A stretch of 64,000 nucleotides of DNA, from assembly GCF_006442815.1 (NCBI RefSeq), contig NZ_VFVL01000025.1, positions 1 to 64,000 of the forward strand, given 5' to 3'. The notes under the pieces are model-generated. The model ran no database searches and was not told the origin of the DNA. It worked only from the letters and a program-made list of their open reading frames with translations. The position numbers and the translations under genes were made by a program. The DNA is from Mesorhizobium sp. B2-4-3 (lineage in GTDB: Bacteria > Pseudomonadota > Alphaproteobacteria > Rhizobiales > Rhizobiaceae). Shown here piece by piece: positions 26,527-35,735 of this stretch; position 1 is the stretch's first letter; the number at the start of each line of letters is the position of its first letter.

Positions 26527-29441
26527 TGCCGGCTCTCCTCCACGACCTGGCGTTCCTCCTCGAGGCGAGCCGCCCGCAGGCGACGGATCGACTGGTGGGC
26601 GATCGCGATCAGCATCAGCACCGTGGCGCCGACGACGAGACTGAACACGCCGAGATCGAACATGGTTGCGCTCGCCATCGGGAGTTTCCCGAGGAGCGGC
26701 AGGCTCACGTACCGAAAGTATGAAGTGAGGAAAGCGTCGCCGACCAGCATGGAGGCGGCGCCCGTCAAGGCCGCCAGCAGAAGGCCGGCGCCGATCCATC
26801 TGACCGGCAGAATGCGCAGCCGGTCTTCCACCCAGACCGTTCCCCCTGCCATGTACTGCAGGACGAAGCCCGCCGCCATCGCCACGCCCGCGGCGAAGCC
26901 TCCCCCCGGGGCGTCATGGCCGCGCAGGAAGAGATAGGCCGCCAGCACAATCACCACCGGGAACATCCATTGCACGAGCACAGAAGGCACATAGAGGTAT
27001 TCCGCGGGCGTCGCGCCTGCCCCCCGGTCCGGCTCGGCCTCGTCATAGGACAATTGGACACGCTGCTGCTCCGGTCGTTCAATACTGTCCGGCGCAGGGC
27101 GGAAGCGCCGCAGCAGGGCGAATACGGTCAGCGCGACGATGCCAAGCACGGTGATCTCACCCAGCGTGTCGAAGCCCCGGAAGTCGACGAGGATCACGTT
27201 TACGACGTTGCGTCCTCCGCCTTCGCTGTAGGCCTTTTCAATGAAGAAGTGGGCGATGGTGTCGGGCGGTTTGCGCGTCATGACGGCGTAGGAGATCGCC
27301 GTCATCCCGACACCCGCCACCACGGCGATCGTGAGATCGCGGAAATGTCGCGCGCGGGCGAGTGGCCCGATTGGCTCGCGCAGCGCTTCGGATCGTTTGG
27401 GCAGCCAGCGCAGGCCGAGTAATATGAGCACAGTCGTAACGATCTCGACGAGGAGCTGTGTCGCCGCAAGGTCCGGTGCCGACAGCCAGACGAAAGACAG
27501 GCAGGTGACGAGCCCGGTTCCCCCGAGCAGCACCAGAGCCGCGAGACGGTGGAACTTGGCCCGCTGCGCGGCCGCGACCGCGCAGACCATGCCAATGGCC
27601 CACAGGCCGGCGAAGGCGAAATCCGTCCGCCCGCCGCTATAGGTTCCGAAGCCAAGCCCCGAGGCGAAAAGCGGGGTCGCGGCGGCGGCGACCGCGGCGG
27701 CGACGAGCAGATGCATCTGCGGCTGCAAGCGCCTCGTGCCGAAGACCTGCTCGACAAGGCGCGCGCCTCGCCATGAGATCGCGACCATGACCAGCTCGAA
27801 GATGCGTCGGCCCTGTATCCGGCCGAAAAGGAACTGGCTTTCGGCCCGTTCGAGGTAGCCGCCGGCGAACAGGTAGAGCAGTGTGCCGGCCGCCAACGCT
27901 ATCGCGCTCATCGCCAGCGGCAGGGTGAAGCCGTGCCATACCGCCAGACTGTATTGGGGTGTCGCGGCGCCAAGCACCGAGGACACCGCGACCTGCAGGA
28001 ACGGTCCGATTGTCAGCCCCGGAATGATGCCGACGACGAGGCAGGCCACCACCAGGAACATAACGGGGAAGCCCATCCAGAAGGGTGGTTCGTGCGGCTC
28101 GCGCGGAAAGCTCTCGGGGGGCACCCCGAGGAAGATCGAGTGGATGAGCCGTATTGAATACGTAACGGCGAGCGCGCTGCCGAGAACGGCCGCGTAAGGC
28201 GCCGCCGTGTCCAGCCAGGAGTCGGCATGGGTCTCGACCGCTTCCGCGAAAAACATCTCCTTTGACAGGAAGCCGTTCAGCAGTGGCACGCCAGCCATGG
28301 CGGCGCTTGCGACCATGGCCAAGGTGCCCGTGACTGGCATGTATTGGAACAGGCCGGAGAGTCGCCGCAGGTCGCGCGTGCCCGTCTCATGGTCGATGAT
28401 ACCCGCGGCCATGAATAGAGATGCTTTGAAAGTGGCGTGATTGAGCATATGGAAGATCGCGGCGACCGCGGCGAGCGGGCTGCCGAGACTGAGCAACAGC
28501 GTGATCAGCCCCAGATGGCTGATCGTGGAATAGGCCAACAGTCCTTTGAGGTCCTGCTGGAACATCGCGAGATAGGCGCCGAGCACCAGCGAGATCATTC
28601 CTGCCAGACCAACGATGAGGAACCATTCAGGCGTACCTGAAAGCACTGGCCACAACCGGGCCATGAGGAAGACGCCCGCCTTGACCATGGTTGCCGAATG
28701 CAGGAACGCCGAGACGGGCGTGGGTGCGGCCATGGCGTTGGGCAGCCAGAACTGGAAGGGAAACTGCGCGCTCTTGGTGAGCGTTCCGAGCAGGATCAGC
28801 AAAAGCGCCGGGACATACAAATCGTGGTTCCGGATAGCGTCACCCGATGCCAGCACCGTGTCGAGATCGTAGCTGCCGACGATATGACCAACTACGAGAA
28901 CTCCGCCCAGCAGCGCTAGGCCGCCGATCGCCGTGATCGTCAGCGCCATGCGGGCGCCGTCGCGCGCGGCCTGGTTATGATGCCAGTAGCCGATCAGCAG
29001 GAAGGAGAAGATGCTGGTGAGTTCCCAGAACACGACTAGGAGGATCAGGTTGCCGGCGAGCACCACGCCCAGCATCGACCCCGTGAACGCCAGGAAGAAA
29101 AGATGGAAGCGGCGGACGGGATCCTCTGGCGAGATGTAGTAGCGCGTATATACGACGACGAGAAGCCCGATCCCACTGATAAGCGCCGCGAAGATCCACG
29201 CGAACCCGTCCATCCGCAGGGCAACGTCGAGGCCCAGCGAGGGAATCCATTCGAACCTTTGCCGGACAATCCCTCCGCCATGGACGGAAGGGTAGAGCGA
29301 GAGCGTCAACGCCAGACAGGCCAGCGTCGTTGCGCATGCCAACCAGGTCGCGGGTGCGCGCGAGTCCGACGGAAGCAAGGTGGCCGCAAGACCTGCCACG
29401 AACGGAAGAGCGATGATCAGAGGCAGCGAATAAAGCTCCAT
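26517..29441 (-). CDS. mrpA: Fused monovalent cation/H+ antiporter subunits A and B
   Basis: The 974-residue protein is a fusion. Residues 1 to about 780 are MrpA (NuoL-like, with ELTSIFSFLLIGYWH and KSAQFPFQFWLPNAM), and the C-terminal 150 residues are MnhB (MFPVVIVLAAYLFLRGHDAPGGGF). Such fused PhaAB forms are known in rhizobia, where the system is tied to pH adaptation and potassium efflux. ATG 29441 follows AAGGAG; the preceding GTG at 29444 is equally possible. It is the first gene of the antiporter operon. Confidence 0.95.
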   Translation of the reverse strand: MELYSLPLIIALPFVAGLAATLLPSDSRAPATWLACATTLACLALTLSLYPSVHGGGIVRQRFEWIPSLGLDVALRMDGFAWIFAALISGIGLLVVVYTRYYISPEDPVRRFHLFFLAFTGSMLGVVLAGNLILLVVFWELTSIFSFLLIGYWHHNQAARDGARMALTITAIGGLALLGGVLVVGHIVGSYDLDTVLASGDAIRNHDLYVPALLLILLGTLTKSAQFPFQFWLPNAMAAPTPVSAFLHSATMVKAGVFLMARLWPVLSGTPEWFLIVGLAGMISLVLGAYLAMFQQDLKGLLAYSTISHLGLITLLLSLGSPLAAVAAIFHMLNHATFKASLFMAAGIIDHETGTRDLRRLSGLFQYMPVTGTLAMVASAAMAGVPLLNGFLSKEMFFAEAVETHADSWLDTAAPYAAVLGSALAVTYSIRLIHSIFLGVPPESFPREPHEPPFWMGFPVMFLVVACLVVGIIPGLTIGPFLQVAVSSVLGAATPQYSLAVWHGFTLPLAMSAIALAAGTLLYLFAGGYLERAESQFLFGRIQGRRIFELVMVAISWRGARLVEQVFGTRRLQPQMHLLVAAAVAAAATPLFASGLGFGTYSGGRTDFAFAGLWAIGMVCAVAAAQRAKFHRLAALVLLGGTGLVTCLSFVWLSAPDLAATQLLVEIVTTVLILLGLRWLPKRSEALREPIGPLARARHFRDLTIAVVAGVGMTAISYAVMTRKPPDTIAHFFIEKAYSEGGGRNVVNVILVDFRGFDTLGEITVLGIVALTVFALLRRFRPAPDSIERPEQQRVQLSYDEAEPDRGAGATPAEYLYVPSVLVQWMFPVVIVLAAYLFLRGHDAPGGGFAAGVAMAAGFVLQYMAGGTVWVEDRLRILPVRWIGAGLLLAALTGAASMLVGDAFLTSYFRYVSLPLLGKLPMASATMFDLGVFSLVVGATVLMLIAIAHQSIRRLRAARLEEERQVVEESRQWN

Positions 29442-29493
29442 CACTCTCCTTGTGTCGAGGCGGTACGATCGTGCGGTATGCTACGGTTCTACG

Positions 29494-29979
29494 CTATCGT
29501 TGATTGTCCGCCAATGACAGGCCTGGTGCTCGCGATGGACTGGCGGGGAAGAAGGTCGGTCGCCGGGCGAGGCCCCCGGATGCCGCCGAGCCGATGGCCA
29601 AGACTTCGACCCACGGCGGTTCCGGCAGGCCCGTGCCGACGACGGGCATGCGGTCGCCGGCCGACAGCCCGAGCAGCGTGATTCCCAAAGGCGTCGCCAC
29701 GGATACCTCCGCGGGGGGCCACATCTGGTCTTCCGGATGGATCAGAAGGCGCCGCTCAGATCCCTCCGAGCCCATGATCCGGTAGGTAACGAAGCGGTCG
29801 AGTGACACCGTGTCTTGCCGCATGTCGTCCGGATCGCGCAGTTCAGCAAGGTCGAGCTCGCCTGCAAAGACCGCCGCCAGCGGATGCGACTGTTCCGCGA
29901 GCGAACGGGCGAGCGCTTGCAGGCGCATATGGTCGCCCGCAGATATGCGGCGATGGGGAAGGGACAGCTTGCTCATCAT
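29494..29979 (-). CDS. Rnk/GreA-C-terminal-domain protein (first of three tandem copies)
   Basis: The 161-residue protein from ATG 29979 (GGAGG five bases upstream) has an N-terminal helical part and the GreA/Rnk C-terminal domain, with the RRLLIHPED and VATPLGITLLGLSAGD motifs. Proteins of this family bind RNA polymerase in its secondary channel. In pseudomonads Rnk also affects nucleoside diphosphate kinase. It lies 52 bases before mrpAB on the same strand and may be co-transcribed. The C-terminal 30 residues are not conserved. Confidence 0.8.
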   Translation of the reverse strand: MMSKLSLPHRRISAGDHMRLQALARSLAEQSHPLAAVFAGELDLAELRDPDDMRQDTVSLDRFVTYRIMGSEGSERRLLIHPEDQMWPPAEVSVATPLGITLLGLSAGDRMPVVGTGLPEPPWVEVLAIGSAASGGLARRPTFFPASPSRAPGLSLADNQR

Positions 29980-30087
29980 GCTTGCCTCCAGATGGATAAT
30001 GACGGATCCCCGGTGCCTTCTGGTTAGACTAGACGGCACCGGAGATCGTGACTCGTGCGAAGAGAGGACGATCCAAAGCCTTCAGCC

Positions 30088-30628
30088 TCACGCGGCGGAG
30101 GGGTCCGGATCGTCGAGACCCTCGGATACCGCGGAAACCAGCTGCGGCTGGCCATCGAACGCGCAGCGGATCAGCTTCAGCGACGGCTTCCGTCGTGCAT
30201 GATCGGACAGGCCGACCAGCGCTTCGTCTTCTCGGCGTGCGGCCTCAGGTTGGTACTGGACCTTCTCCAACACGACCCTTTCGTCGCGCCCTTCGTTGCC
30301 CGTCAGCACGAAATCCTGTCCCTCGACGAGTCCCAGCAGCGCTAACCCCCCGCGCCGTCGTGACGGGCAGGAAGATTCCGACCGCCGGCGTCGTGCGCTC
30401 ATGGGACAGGATGCGGGTGTCCGGATCCCGTCCATCGACGCTGAAGGTGATGCGGCTGCTCATCGTAGCGACGTTCACGGGAACATCCTCGCGGAAGACT
30501 ACTACGGCGGTCTCGATTTTCCTCTTCAGGATCTCCGCCAGAGGATCCTCCATGCTGAGGCAGCGGTCGCGCAAGACCTCAAGAATGGTGAAGTCTTTGG
30601 TCGTCAGTATGCAGGTATCGGTAAACAT
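30088..30628 (-). pseudogene. Rnk/GreA-C-terminal-domain gene with a frameshift (second of three)
   Basis: From ATG 30628 the frame encodes a normal N-terminal part ending in TPAVGIFLPVTT. The family motif then continues in another frame as RGGLALLGLVEGQDFVL down to the stop at 30088. The switch lies near 30350-30365 in a GC-rich stretch. Neighbouring copies have both halves in one frame, so this copy is broken by one indel or contains a sequence error. Confidence 0.75.
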
Positions 30629-30710
30629 CGCAGCTCTCCATCGCTCCGCTCGGGAGCGGTTGCGTTGAAACGGAAGGGAGATCCCTGGCCGCTATACAGC
30701 GGCGCAGGGG

Positions 30711-31223
30711 CTACGATCCTGCGAGGAGGCAACCTCCGAAGAGCGAGAGGCGACAGGGCGGCCGGACCTCCGTCATGACCCGGCCCGCAACTCGACAGGC
30801 CGTTGACGGTGTCGAAGCCGGCATCGGGGCCTCGACGCTTTCCGCCGTCAAGCGATGGACGCGGCCGTCGCGCGCGGTCCAGTTGATCGACTGCCCAGCC
30901 GAAAGGCCGATCAGCGCAGCGCCGATCGGCGTAAGGATCGAAACCTTGCCTTCGGCGATATCCGCCTCGCCTGGGAAGACCAGCGTCACGCGCCTGTCTT
31001 CTCCAAGGTCGCTGACAAAGCGAACGGTTGAGCCCATGCGGACGACGTCGACCGCGATCCGTCCGTCTGCCACGACACGCGCGCGATCGAGTTCCGCCAG
31101 AAGTTCATCTGCGGCCGCAGGATTTCGCGTCGCGTGAGTGTCGGCCAGCCGCAACAGCCTCTCATGGTCGGTGCGTGTCATGGTGATCGTCGGTTTGCGA
31201 AGTTTTTTCGTATCGGAAGCCAT
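30711..31223 (-). CDS. Rnk/GreA-C-terminal-domain protein (third of three tandem copies)
   Basis: The 170-residue protein from ATG 31223 (AGGAAG upstream) has an N-terminal helical hairpin (TRTDHERLLRLADTHA) and the GreA/Rnk domain with RVTLVFPGEADIAEGKVSILTPIG. The last 35 residues past EAPMP look non-conserved. It is the 5'-most of three related genes that lead into the Mrp operon. Confidence 0.82.
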   Translation of the reverse strand: MASDTKKLRKPTITMTRTDHERLLRLADTHATRNPAAADELLAELDRARVVADGRIAVDVVRMGSTVRFVSDLGEDRRVTLVFPGEADIAEGKVSILTPIGAALIGLSAGQSINWTARDGRVHRLTAESVEAPMPASTPSTACRVAGRVMTEVRPPCRLSLFGGCLLAGS

Positions 31224-31792
31224 TCGTGGACTTCCTTTCTGATGCTTGGACCGCAGGCGTATTGTGGCGCCGCTACGGTCGATTATTGGATATGATGGAT
31301 TTCTGTCGCCCTGACTGCCCGCGTCGATCCCACTTGTGGGACTGCAGGCTCGACCCCCTCACCCGGAGCGCGACACGACCGGGCCGGGGGTCAGTGGTCC
31401 GCGATTGGACACAACCGCGTAAGGAAAATGGCGAAGCGCTTGGTCGACATGCACCACACATGGGATGTCTGGCGCGGAAAGTCAAGGATCGACAGGGTAG
31501 GCAGCAGCATCGAGCAACCGAGTTGCTGCGTGTCAGCGGTGAATTTGCTGCGATCGGGGGCGGCTCGACAAGATTTAAGTCGACATACGCAAGCAAGAAC
31601 CATACGTTTGCTCCACGAACAGCATGCGCATGACCCCAACACTTCAAAGAACCGTGACAACCGTCTGCGGCAGCATTTCCGACATTCGGAGCGGTTCTTT
31701 TTTCTGAAGCCGAAAGATGGTGTGCATGGCCATGCTCCGATTGTCGGTCTCACTGTGTCAGTGATGTCGGCCCTTCTGAGCGCTGGCCGCGA
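31224..31792. other. Intergenic region without a supported gene
   Basis: Open frames exist on both strands but none gives a recognisable protein, and GC at third positions is not consistent. No repeat, tRNA or clear insertion-sequence remnant is seen. It separates the antiporter/Rnk unit from the creatinine catabolic region. Confidence 0.35.
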
Positions 31793-32692
31793 TCAACCAC
31801 GCGCGGGCAAATGCTTCGCCACCTCGATAAAGTTCCGGACCGCCTTGGCACGGTTGGCGCGCTTCCACACCAGCACCGTTTGAATGCGGAAATCCTGATG
31901 GAGGATCGGCCGGATCTCGACGTTGCGTCCGAGGAAGTTGATCAGGCTTTCTGGATAAATCGTGATGCCGAGCCCCGCGGCGACAAGGCCGAGCAGCGCC
32001 AGCGTGTTGGAAGCCTCCAGCTTGATGTTGAGCCGCGTGCCTTCGGCAGAAAACATGTCGTCGAGGCGCCAGCGATAGGCCTCCCACTCGATCATGTCGC
32101 CGAGAATGATGTCTTCTTCGGCAAGGTCTGTCGGCCGCACTTCGTGCAGCCGTGTAAACCGGTGGTTCCTCGGAGTGACCACGTAGAGCGGGTCGGCAGA
32201 GAGAAGGAGGGTATGGAAATCGGCGTGGTCGAACGGGCCGATCATGTAGCCGACGTCGACTTCGTCATGCGCGAGTGCAAGCTTCTGGCCTTGGGTCCGG
32301 ATGTAGCGGAGGTTGACGTCGATATGCGGATAAAGCTGCCGGTAGCGTGACACGGCGAAGGGCATCAACTCTGTTGCGGCAAAGGCCATGTACGCTACCC
32401 GCAGGCTGCCAGTCTTGCCTTCGGCGATTAGCCGGGCCGCCTTCACCGAATTGGAATAGCTCTGCAGAAGCGCGGCATTCTGCTCGTAGAAGGAGCGTCC
32501 AGCCGGCGTCAGGGTCACTTCGCGCGTCGTGCGTTCAAACAGCGCGAACCCCAATATGTGCTCCAGCTTTTGAATACGTCGAGTGAGCGCCGACTGATCG
32601 ACGTTAAGACGCTCGGCGCTGCGGCGGAAGTTCAGCTCCTCCGCCACGACGAGGAAGGAATGGGTGAGCTCCAGGCCCGCTTCGGTGTCCAT
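31793..32692 (-). CDS. LysR-family transcriptional regulator
   Basis: The 299-residue protein from ATG 32692 has an N-terminal winged helix (HSFLVVAEELNFRRSAERLNVDQSALTRRIQKLE) and a substrate-binding domain. AGGGA lies just upstream. It is divergent from the N-carbamoylsarcosine amidohydrolase gene across a 168-base gap, the usual LysR arrangement. It therefore probably controls the hydantoinase cluster in response to a pathway compound. Confidence 0.92.
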   Translation of the reverse strand: MDTEAGLELTHSFLVVAEELNFRRSAERLNVDQSALTRRIQKLEHILGFALFERTTREVTLTPAGRSFYEQNAALLQSYSNSVKAARLIAEGKTGSLRVAYMAFAATELMPFAVSRYRQLYPHIDVNLRYIRTQGQKLALAHDEVDVGYMIGPFDHADFHTLLLSADPLYVVTPRNHRFTRLHEVRPTDLAEEDIILGDMIEWEAYRWRLDDMFSAEGTRLNIKLEASNTLALLGLVAAGLGITIYPESLINFLGRNVEIRPILHQDFRIQTVLVWKRANRAKAVRNFIEVAKHLPARG

Positions 32693-32860
32693 GACCATCC
32701 CTGCCCGATTGATGCGTTTGGCGCAAGAATAATTGGCCAAAGACCATTTCAGCTCAAGATGGAGACGCGGCAATCTTTCGGCGGATACCGGCGGACGGGA
32801 ATGTTCCTCGGTCATCGGAAGCAACAATGCCGCAATGCCGGCACAGACAGAGGAACCGTC

Positions 32861-33583
32861 ATGAGCGACGTGGACAACAAGGAACTCGATCGCATGCTGC
32901 AGCAGGCGTTCGCGGCATCGACCAAAATCTATCAGGAACGCGGTTTTCAGCGCCGCGTAGGCTTCGGCAAGCGGCCCGCGCTGGTTAGTGTCGATCTCGC
33001 CAACGCATGGACGCGACCCGGCAACCCTTTCACCTGCGACCAGGATGCAATGGACAATGAGATCATCCCGGGCATGCAGAGGCTGCTGAAGGCCTGCCGT
33101 GCCCACGGCCACCCGGTCATTCACGTCACGACGGCCTATGAGATCACCGATCGCAATGCCGGTTTCACCGACATGGGCCTCTGGCACTGCAAGATCCCGA
33201 TCGATGTCGTCAACCTGAAAGACAAGGAACTGTGGGCGATCGACTCCCGCATTGCGCCGATCGAAGGCGAATACACGCTACTCAAGAAGCGGGCGAGCTC
33301 TTTCCATGGCACCGGCTTGGCCGGCCTGCTTCGGGCGGCTGGCGTCGACACGATCCTGGTGACCGGTGTCACCGCGACGGCATGCGTGCGCACCACGATC
33401 TGCGATGGACTGGCAGACGGCTTCCGTACCATCGCGGTGCGTGAGTGCATCGGTGATCGCGTTCCGGGCGCGGTTGCGTGGAACCTCTACGACATCGACG
33501 CGAAGTTCGCCGACGTCCACAGCGTGGACGAATGCGTCGAGTATCTCAACACGGTCAACGCCGCGCGGATTGCGGCTGAATGA
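32861..33583 (+). CDS. N-carbamoylsarcosine amidohydrolase (isochorismatase family)
   Basis: The 240-residue cysteine hydrolase has the family triad at D45 (LVSVDLANAW), K142/K143 (LKKRASSF) and C175 (TGVTATACVRTT). Sequence character and neighbours point to EC 3.5.1.59, which turns N-carbamoylsarcosine into sarcosine, CO2 and ammonia. The next two genes encode the hydantoinase that would supply the substrate. ATG 32861 follows AGAGGAA. A general N-carbamoyl amino acid amidase is the alternative. Confidence 0.82.
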   Translation: MSDVDNKELDRMLQQAFAASTKIYQERGFQRRVGFGKRPALVSVDLANAWTRPGNPFTCDQDAMDNEIIPGMQRLLKACRAHGHPVIHVTTAYEITDRNAGFTDMGLWHCKIPIDVVNLKDKELWAIDSRIAPIEGEYTLLKKRASSFHGTGLAGLLRAAGVDTILVTGVTATACVRTTICDGLADGFRTIAVRECIGDRVPGAVAWNLYDIDAKFADVHSVDECVEYLNTVNAARIAAE

Positions 33584-33636
33584 CTTGGCTGGCGCGTCCC
33601 TCGGGACGCGCCTTCGTCCATCGGGAGGAAGTGAAC

Positions 33637-35718
33637 ATGGCGCGCATTGGCGTTGACGTCGGCGGAACAAATACGGACCTGGTGCTCGAATGCGCCGGAG
33701 GAGTGTTCTATCACAAGGTTCCGACGACCTTGAAAAACCAGTCCATCGGCGTGGTCGAAGGCGTCAGGGGCATTTGCGGCCTGGCCGGGATCGAGCCGTC
33801 CGAAGTGGATGTTATCGTCCATGGAACGACCACCGCGACCAACATCACGATCGAGCACAACGGCTCGGAAACAGGGATGCTCACGACGCGCGGCTTCCGT
33901 GACATCCTGCATATCGGGCGGCACAAGCGCCCGTACAATTTCTCGCTTCACTTCATGGTGCCATGGCAGAGCCAGCCTCTGGTGAAGCGCCGCAACCGCA
34001 TCGCCATCTCCGAGCGCATCCTCCCGCCGCGCGGCGATGTCGAGACGGCGCTTGACGAGAACGAGGTGCGCGAGGCGACCAGGCTCTTCAAGAAGCGCGG
34101 CATCAACTCGGTCGTGATCGGCTTCATGTTCTCGTTCCTGAACGATGCCCACGAGCGCCGTGCCAGGGACATCGTGCTGGAAGAGATGCCGGATGCCTAT
34201 GTGACGCTGTCGAGCGAGGTCGCCAACGTCATGAGGGAATACGAGCGCTTCTCGACCGCGGCGATGAACTCGTATGTCGGCCCGAAAACCGCGTTCTACC
34301 TGCGCGATCTGGAATCGAAGCTGCGCGAGGCCGGAGTGTCGTCCAAGCTGCGCATCATGCAATCGAACGGCGGCGTCTCCACCGTCCAGGCCTGCGCGAC
34401 GCGCCCGGTGCGCATCCTGATGTCCGGTCCGGCCGGCGGCGTCATCGGCGGCGCCTCGGAAGGCGAGATGGCGGGGGTGAGAAACATCATCACCGTCGAT
34501 ATCGGCGGCACCTCGGCCGACATCAGCACCATCCCGGACGGGCGGGTCAAGATCATGAACCCGCGCGACACCTACGTGTCCGGTCATCCCGTGCTAACGC
34601 CGATGATCGATCTCGTCACGATCGGCGCCGGCGGCGGTTCGGTCGCCTACATCGACGAGGCGGGTGCCTTCAACGTGGGGCCGCGCTCGGCGGGTTCCGA
34701 GCCGGGCCCAGCCTGCTACGGCCGCGGCGGCACGGAGCCTACGGTGACCGACGCGCAGATCGTGCTTGGCCGCCTCGACCCCGACCTGGTGCTGGGTGGC
34801 GACCTGAAGCTCGATCCGGCGCTTTCAAGGAGGGCGATCGAGGAAAGGATCGCGAAGCCGCTCGGTCTGTCGGTGACGGACGCGGCGCTCGGCATCATCA
34901 AGATCATCAACAACAACATGGCGCTCGCCATCCGCTCCAATTCGGTGGCGCGCGGCATCGACCCACGCCAGTTCTCGATCCTACCTTTTGGCGGCGCGGG
35001 ACCGCTGCACGGCGCGGCGCTGGCGGAGGCGATCTCGGCGCGAGACGTGATCGTTCCTGTGGCGCCGGGCATAACGGCAGCCGTTGGCCTGTTGAAGACC
35101 GACCTCCAATACGAGCAGACCGAGGCCATTATCGTCGAGCTCAACGCGGCCGGCGATGCGCAGCTCGAGCGTGTCAACCGCGCCGCTGCCTCGTTGCGCG
35201 AGCGGGTCGTGGCGGACCTCGACGCAGACGGCATTGCGCGCGACCAACAGAAGATCGAGATCGTCGCGGAATGCCGCTATCACGGCCAGGGCTTCGAACT
35301 GCGCGCAAAGATGCCGGAGGAACCAGTCACGCAAGCCAACAAGGCGGTAATCGTCACCAGCTTCCACGACCAGCATCAGCTCGACTACGGCTACAGCTAT
35401 CGCGAGCAGGAGGTGGAGCTGATCACCTTGCGTGCCATCGGCCGCGCCGCCGTGAAACGTATCGCTATACCGAAAGTCAGGCCCACAGACGGCTCCAGCA
35501 TCGATCGGGCACTGATGTTCGTCCGGGCGACGACCTTCGACGACGGCCGCACGCTGGAGACACCTCGCTACGATCGCACGAAGCTTTACGCGGGCGACAA
35601 GGTGACCGGACCGGCGATCCTCGTCCAGCACGATTCAACGACCCTGGTGCCGCCCGGCTACGTCGCCGAGACGCTCGAATACGGCAACACGCGTGTCCAT
35701 CGCGCCGGCGTGGCTTGA
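33637..35718 (+). CDS. hyuA: ATP-dependent hydantoinase/oxoprolinase subunit A (N-methylhydantoinase-type)
   Basis: The 693-residue protein has the HyuA phosphate-binding start MARIGVDVGGTNTDLVLE and the second actin-fold signature ITVDIGGTSADISTI at about residue 290. HyuA and HyuB together hydrolyse five-membered cyclic imides at the cost of ATP. With the N-carbamoylsarcosine amidohydrolase just upstream, N-methylhydantoin (EC 3.5.2.14) is the likely substrate. GGGAGGAA lies upstream of ATG 33637. Confidence 0.88.
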   Translation: MARIGVDVGGTNTDLVLECAGGVFYHKVPTTLKNQSIGVVEGVRGICGLAGIEPSEVDVIVHGTTTATNITIEHNGSETGMLTTRGFRDILHIGRHKRPYNFSLHFMVPWQSQPLVKRRNRIAISERILPPRGDVETALDENEVREATRLFKKRGINSVVIGFMFSFLNDAHERRARDIVLEEMPDAYVTLSSEVANVMREYERFSTAAMNSYVGPKTAFYLRDLESKLREAGVSSKLRIMQSNGGVSTVQACATRPVRILMSGPAGGVIGGASEGEMAGVRNIITVDIGGTSADISTIPDGRVKIMNPRDTYVSGHPVLTPMIDLVTIGAGGGSVAYIDEAGAFNVGPRSAGSEPGPACYGRGGTEPTVTDAQIVLGRLDPDLVLGGDLKLDPALSRRAIEERIAKPLGLSVTDAALGIIKIINNNMALAIRSNSVARGIDPRQFSILPFGGAGPLHGAALAEAISARDVIVPVAPGITAAVGLLKTDLQYEQTEAIIVELNAAGDAQLERVNRAAASLRERVVADLDADGIARDQQKIEIVAECRYHGQGFELRAKMPEEPVTQANKAVIVTSFHDQHQLDYGYSYREQEVELITLRAIGRAAVKRIAIPKVRPTDGSSIDRALMFVRATTFDDGRTLETPRYDRTKLYAGDKVTGPAILVQHDSTTLVPPGYVAETLEYGNTRVHRAGVA

Positions 35719-35735
35719 AACAAAGGGAGGAAATC

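Noticed and set aside
31391..31753. Minus-strand 120-codon frame and overlapping plus frames, considered as an insertion-sequence remnant
   Set aside because: No transposase motif or terminal repeat is visible, so it is left as intergenic.
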